This document shows, piece after piece, positions 60,460-64,000 of a DNA stretch of 64,000 nt. How positions within the stretch are numbered: the stretch's first letter is position 1; the number at the start of each line of letters is the position of its first letter. This stretch comes from Seonamhaeicola algicola. Lineage in GTDB: Bacteria; Bacteroidota; Bacteroidia; Flavobacteriales; Flavobacteriaceae. Both the position numbers and the translations under genes were made by a program. The DNA is taken from assembly GCF_007997385.1 (NCBI RefSeq), contig NZ_VOSC01000025.1:618691-682690 (forward strand), in the 5' to 3' direction. Under the pieces are notes generated by a model that was given only the letters and a program-made list of their open reading frames with translations, searched no databases and had not been told where the DNA came from.

Positions 60460-61095
60460 TTAAGCTTTTAAAATTTCAATTTTGTTTCTGCCTAAGGCTA
60501 TCTTTTTTTCTTTTTCAAGTTGTTTTAATAGTCTTGAAATTACAACTCTAGATGAATGTAAATCTTCAGCTATTTCTTGATGTTTAATTTCTATGGTATT
60601 AGTGCTGTTTAAAATAGCTTTATTGAGTAAGTATTTGTGCAAGCGTTCATCCATTTTTAAAAAGGCAATACTATCAATAGCATCAAGCATTTCTTCAAAC
60701 CTGGCTTGGTAACTTTCTAAAATAAAGTTTCGCCAACTGTGGTTATTATGAAACCACTCTTGCATTTTTTGCACGGGTATCATAACTAGCGTAGAGTCTT
60801 GCTCTGCAACAGCTCTTATTTTGCTTTTTGAGGTGCCCATGCAGCAGGTAAGAGACATGGTGCAGGTTTCGCCAGCTTCAAGGAAGTAAATGAGTAAATC
60901 ATTACCAGCATCGTCTTCTCTTAAAATTTTAATATTCCCAATTAAAAGTAAAGGTATGTATTTTATGGTTTGGTTTGTATCAATAATAATATCATCTTTT
61001 AAAAATGATTTTATAATGCCAACATCAAGTATTTCGGCAATTAAGCCGCTATCTAGGGTGTTACCAAATTTTTGCTGTATTAAGTCTTTTACCAT
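60460..61095 (-). CDS. Crp/Fnr-family regulator with Cys-rich sensor motif
   Basis: A 211-aa transcription regulator. The N-terminal cyclic-nucleotide-like beta-roll is about 10-125; the helix-turn-helix is near the end (IKHQEIAEDLHSSRVVISRLLKQLEKEKKI, about 165-195). In place of the usual cAMP pocket text it has GETCTMSLTCCMGTSKS with cysteines 78, 84 and 85, so it may sense persulfide or another thiol-reactive sulfur species through these residues. It is head gene of the sulfur operon and separated from it by a palindromic site. No FNR-type N-terminal iron-sulfur cysteines are present. Confidence 0.9.
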   Translation of the reverse strand: MVKDLIQQKFGNTLDSGLIAEILDVGIIKSFLKDDIIIDTNQTIKYIPLLLIGNIKILREDDAGNDLLIYFLEAGETCTMSLTCCMGTSKSKIRAVAEQDSTLVMIPVQKMQEWFHNNHSWRNFILESYQARFEEMLDAIDSIAFLKMDERLHKYLLNKAILNSTNTIEIKHQEIAEDLHSSRVVISRLLKQLEKEKKIALGRNKIEILKA

Positions 61096-61132
61096 GTTTC
61101 AAAAATACATATTTATAATTTTGAAATAAATG

Positions 61133-61163
61133 TTTGGTAAAGTTTTAATAAATGCTATATTTG
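61133..61163 (+). promoter_or_regulatory. Promoter of tRNA-Arg
   Basis: TTTG (61133-61136), 19-nt spacer, TATATTTG (61156-61163): consensus Bacteroidota promoter with the same spacing as that of tRNA-Glu, ending 13 nt before the tRNA. Confidence 0.9.
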
Positions 61164-61176
61164 CACCCACAAAAAA

Positions 61177-61250
61177 GGCCACGTGGCGCAACTGAATAGC
61201 GCACTTGATTACGGCTCAAGAGGTTGCAGGTTTGAATCCTGCCGTGGTCA
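61177..61250 (+). tRNA. tRNA-Arg (anticodon ACG)
   Basis: Acceptor GGCCACG / CGTGGTC, anticodon stem CTTGA / TCAAG around TTACGGC with anticodon ACG, T-arm TGCAGG-TTTGAAT-CCTGC. A34 would be deaminated to inosine to read CGU, CGC and CGA. CCA not encoded. It has its own promoter, and a terminator starts 8 nt later. Confidence 0.95.
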
Positions 61251-61257
61251 CAAAATA

Positions 61258-61296
61258 AAAAAGGTGTAAATAGTTTTTAACTGTTTACACCTTTTT
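61258..61296. terminator. Bidirectional terminator
   Basis: AAAAAGGTGTAAA / TTTACACCTTTTT with a 13-nt loop, serving tRNA-Arg and the convergent secreted-protein gene. Confidence 0.9.
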
Positions 61297-61312
61297 AATT
61301 TAAGATATTTTG

Positions 61313-62119
61313 TTACTTTTTTATAAACTTTGAAGTGTTTCCAGTGTCTGTTTTTAAAATATAGATTCCGTTTTTAAGATCAGAAACATCAATTTCCCTT
61401 TTTGAATTTAGTGTTTTAAGTTCTTGCCCCAATAAGTTGTGTATAGTAATGTGTTTATATTTTTGATAATCAGTTATTTTTAAGGTGTTGGAAACAGGGT
61501 TAGGATGTATGTTTATTGAGTTGTAATCTTTTGTTTTAGTTCCAAGAGTTGTTACTTGGGCTAAATCATCAATGTAGAAAATATCTCCATCTCTGGTACC
61601 TCCTGTAGGATTAAACCAAACATCTACTCTAGGAACCCAACCATCTGGAGCAGCAGAAAAGTCGAATGTAACTTCATACCAAGTATTTAAATTAATACTA
61701 GATAGACTTTGAGTAGCTCCTCCATTGTAAACAGCTCCATTAATGTAAGGTTGAAGTTTTAGTTCAAAATCTGTTTCATTTACTGAAAGCACTTTAAGTT
61801 TTAATATTTTGCCATTCGTTTCATTTAGGGCAAAACCAAAGCTGTTACCGTCCATTTCAGGATCAGGTGAATTAGATAAAAATCCAAACTCCCAATAAAG
61901 AGCACCTGCTGTTTCAGTAAATTGAAGTGAATTATCACTAGTGTTTATTCCAGCTTTTACAGGGTTTGTGGCAGCAGTAACTTCGGTATGAGGTGCGCCA
62001 TTTGATTGCTGAGTAGCCCCAAACTTAGATGTATCTTCAAAATCCAAGATATATTGGCCATAAGAAGATGTTGAATAGATTGTAATAATACAAACAAGTA
62101 ATAGTAATTTTTTCATCAT
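61313..62119 (-). CDS. T9SS-sorted exported protein with jelly-roll-like domain
   Basis: A 268-aa secreted protein. Signal peptide MMKKLLLLVCIITIYSTSSYG; a second ATG three bases in is equally possible. Residues about 22-190 begin YILDFEDTSKFG and have strand pattern and closing text (WYEVTFDFSAAPDGWVPRVDVWFNPTGGTRDGDIFYIDDLAQV) like a carbohydrate-binding jelly roll. A T9SS sorting domain fills about 200-268 (IHPNPVSNTLKIT..., ISDLKNG-like DVSDLKNGIYILKTDTGN). The gene upstream on the same strand also carries a sorting domain, so the pair may be secreted together. Confidence 0.85.
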   Translation of the reverse strand: MMKKLLLLVCIITIYSTSSYGQYILDFEDTSKFGATQQSNGAPHTEVTAATNPVKAGINTSDNSLQFTETAGALYWEFGFLSNSPDPEMDGNSFGFALNETNGKILKLKVLSVNETDFELKLQPYINGAVYNGGATQSLSSINLNTWYEVTFDFSAAPDGWVPRVDVWFNPTGGTRDGDIFYIDDLAQVTTLGTKTKDYNSINIHPNPVSNTLKITDYQKYKHITIHNLLGQELKTLNSKREIDVSDLKNGIYILKTDTGNTSKFIKK

Positions 62120-62224
62120 AAATTTATATTTAAGTTAGTTTATATAAATATAAAATTATAAATGTGTTAACAGTAGAACAAATGTTTAAATATTAGCAAT
62201 AAATTACTATTTACAGGTTGGTTT

Positions 62225-64000
62225 TTAGGGTTTTATTATAAGGTTTGACTTTTGGTTAATTTTTAAAATATAAACACCAGATGCTAAATTATAGGGAAGT
62301 GTTAGTGTTGTTTTATTTGTGTTTTCGTTAAATTGTTTTGATATAATGTTTAAATAACTTCCTTTTAAATCAATTAATTTAAATTTATCATTTAATGTGG
62401 TATTTGTTACATTAATTATAAAGTTTTCACTTATAGGATTAGGGTAAATTTTATAGTTTGAAGGTGTAGATGTATTGTTTTCTTTTCCTTCAAAATATTT
62501 AACTCCAAAACTATAAGCATCTTTACCAATTTTTTCACCTATAAGTCTACCTGGTATATCATCGGCTGGCGGGTGAATACCTCCCCAAATTCTTGATAAG
62601 CTACATTGATCGGATGCATCTCTGTAGGTTGCCCATTGTAATTTAACATCAGTACTAGGACCTTCTTCAAAAACTAAAAATTCATTTTTCCTAGCAATAA
62701 ATTCCCCCATACCTCCAGGGAAAAACTCTGAGCCTGTTAGAAGTGTCATTAATTCTGCGGCAGCTCTAGAGAATGTTGAATGCCCTGATACGTAACCCGC
62801 AAAAGGTGGCGTTACAAAACTGGGGCGTTGGTAAGGCCACCAATTTTCGGCTAAAATCCATCCTACGCCAGCCATATCAGTATTAGTATCATCAATATAG
62901 TTATGTCCTTTCCATGTGTAAAGTTTAATCTTTCCAATATGTTCATTTGTGTCTCCAGCAAGTTCATCACCTTCTTCAACAAGTTCTATATATCCAGGTT
63001 TTAGAGGTATACCTGCTGTATTGTAATTTTGCAGCATGTTATTACTACTTTGTCCTTGGCTAGCCATATATCTTATTGCGGAAATAGGCCTTATGTAGTC
63101 ATACCATCCTTTAACACTCCAAGCAGCTATAGCAGCATCATGCATTGTGCCACCAAGTAAAAAGTACGCTTTAACATCCCACTCTAAAGGAGGTAGTATA
63201 TTGCCACTTCCATTAAGTTTTTTTTCAAATAAAGGATGATCATTAACGTAATTTAGTATAGTAAACCAATGCCCAGGAGGTGTTTCAGAGTCGGGTCCAT
63301 CAGCCCAAAATTCAGCTAGAACTCTTGCGTAATCTCCTCTTGGGACAATTTGAGTTTCATAAGGAACTCCTGTTATTGGGTTTATTGAATGACCTATGCT
63401 ATTATCTCCTCCATTTATTTCATCATAGAAATTTAGATAGTTGCTAAAATCAGTAGGAAAATTATTAATATTTAAATTGCCTATTGATTTTGGTGAAATA
63501 TCCCATTGAACACCATCAAAAGGATCTAGATGCGCCCCCCAAATAGATACTAATGAAAACCCCCATTTATAATTTTCACTGCTAACATCTTCATTATTTA
63601 TATTTAAAAGGGGAGGAGCGCCTGGATCATGGTAAACGATATAATTATTATTGTCTCTGGTGTAATTAACTTGAAAATCTTTATTTAGTGAAAAAGGTAG
63701 TACTTGACCCCATTCAGGGCTTAAAAACTCAGGGGTGTTACCTGAAATTAAATTACCACTTTGATCTATGAATTGATTTAAACTTAAAGGTTGCCATCTA
63801 TTTGGATTATTTAAAATACCACTGCCAGATACTCTGGGTGATAAAGGAAGGTTTAGAGGTTTATAATGAGCATTTGAATAGTTAGTATTTTCTCTAGATC
63901 CGTCATTATTTCCATAATTTATTATAGTTTGAGCAATATAGTTGCCCAATGCTGCTGCATCTCCATTATTAAAATTTTGTGAATTATAATTTATATCCAA
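62225..64000 (-). CDS. Vanadium-haloperoxidase-like PAP2 enzyme with T9SS tag (5' part outside window)
   Basis: Partial: at least 591 aa, the N-terminus lies beyond the window end. The PAP2-type core has all vanadate-binding elements in order: KGWYDYIRPISAIRY (Lys and Arg), then FAGYVSGHSTFSRAAAEL (Ser-Gly-His), then SRIWGGIHPPADD (Arg and the vanadate-coordinating His). These match the vanadium-dependent haloperoxidase pattern, in which H2O2 oxidises halides to form organohalogens. A phosphatase use of the same fold is possible. The last 75 residues are a T9SS sorting domain (YKIYPNPISENFIIN..., SGVYILKINQKSNLIIKP), so it acts outside the cell. An active halogenating enzyme is inferred, not shown. 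Confidence 0.87.
   Translation of the reverse strand: MDINYNSQNFNNGDAAALGNYIAQTIINYGNNDGSRENTNYSNAHYKPLNLPLSPRVSGSGILNNPNRWQPLSLNQFIDQSGNLISGNTPEFLSPEWGQVLPFSLNKDFQVNYTRDNNNYIVYHDPGAPPLLNINNEDVSSENYKWGFSLVSIWGAHLDPFDGVQWDISPKSIGNLNINNFPTDFSNYLNFYDEINGGDNSIGHSINPITGVPYETQIVPRGDYARVLAEFWADGPDSETPPGHWFTILNYVNDHPLFEKKLNGSGNILPPLEWDVKAYFLLGGTMHDAAIAAWSVKGWYDYIRPISAIRYMASQGQSSNNMLQNYNTAGIPLKPGYIELVEEGDELAGDTNEHIGKIKLYTWKGHNYIDDTNTDMAGVGWILAENWWPYQRPSFVTPPFAGYVSGHSTFSRAAAELMTLLTGSEFFPGGMGEFIARKNEFLVFEEGPSTDVKLQWATYRDASDQCSLSRIWGGIHPPADDIPGRLIGEKIGKDAYSFGVKYFEGKENNTSTPSNYKIYPNPISENFIINVTNTTLNDKFKLIDLKGSYLNIISKQFNENTNKTTLTLPYNLASGVYILKINQKSNLIIKP

Overview
The window looks like chromosome of a marine-type Flavobacteriaceae (Bacteroidota). 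It is strongly AT-rich and lacks Shine-Dalgarno sequences. The clearest promoters follow the Bacteroidota pattern TTTG-N19-TAnnTTTG. Secreted proteins end in type IX secretion (T9SS) sorting domains, and many lipoproteins have short SC/GC lipoboxes. Typical lineage families are present (DUF4252, DUF4293, DUF3667, DUF3810, BT_3928, YeeE half-transporters). The genus cannot be fixed from this alone. I see no prophage, insertion sequence, CRISPR array, rRNA or integrase.

Layout. 0-2.2 kb: ECF sigma, anti-sigma-like and two DUF4252 genes. 2.2-10 kb: purB with a HEAT-repeat neighbour, a haem-binding protein, a glycosyltransferase-alkB-SMR operon, a sirtuin, a tRNA methyltransferase. 10-23.8 kb: a DEAD-box helicase with a long leader, an M48 protease, a T9SS-secreted protein, a second SpoU methyltransferase, two amidohydrolase-like genes, DUF3810, pepD. 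23.8-29.5 kb: arsR-acr3 with two matching operators, a sulfatase lipoprotein, yidD, cysS, folE. 29.7-38.6 kb: a FadL-type porin with a Trp/Gly/Asn- then Ser/Arg-rich lipoprotein, proS, tRNA-Glu-rpsT, rho with a large disordered insert, DUF4293, a phosphodiesterase, truA. 38.5-47.9 kb: an ABC exporter, DUF3667, cdaA (c-di-AMP), folP, a tandem DUF1599 protein, BT_3928, an orphan OppB-type permease, a thioredoxin, tpiA.

48.0-54.6 kb is the most accessory-looking part. Six same-strand genes lie between tpiA and prmA, which (with clpS) are usually close neighbours in flavobacteria. They encode a propeller-like lipoprotein, an outer-membrane barrel, a LamG T9SS protein, an unknown exported protein, and a TPR sensor histidine kinase with its NarL/LuxR regulator. 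A 45-bp inverted repeat sits at the head. 54.7-56.9 kb: prmA, a lactonase-fold protein, clpS.

56.9-61.1 kb is a complete sulfane-sulfur module read on the minus strand: a Cys-rich Crp/Fnr regulator, two YeeE/YedE half-transporters, a TauE/SafE exporter, a persulfide-dioxygenase/rhodanese fusion and a small CxxC metal- or sulfur-binding protein. A perfect 14-bp palindrome lies about 41.5 bp upstream of the inferred transcription start of the transporter part. 61.1-64 kb: tRNA-Arg, a T9SS-sorted exported protein, and the C-terminal part of a secreted vanadium-haloperoxidase-like enzyme cut by the window end.

Three diverged copies of one intergenic hairpin repeat (12.2, 22.2 and 37.0 kb) and one copy of a shorter ATGCTGAA-type repeat (47.9 kb) are the only dispersed repeats I could recognise by eye.
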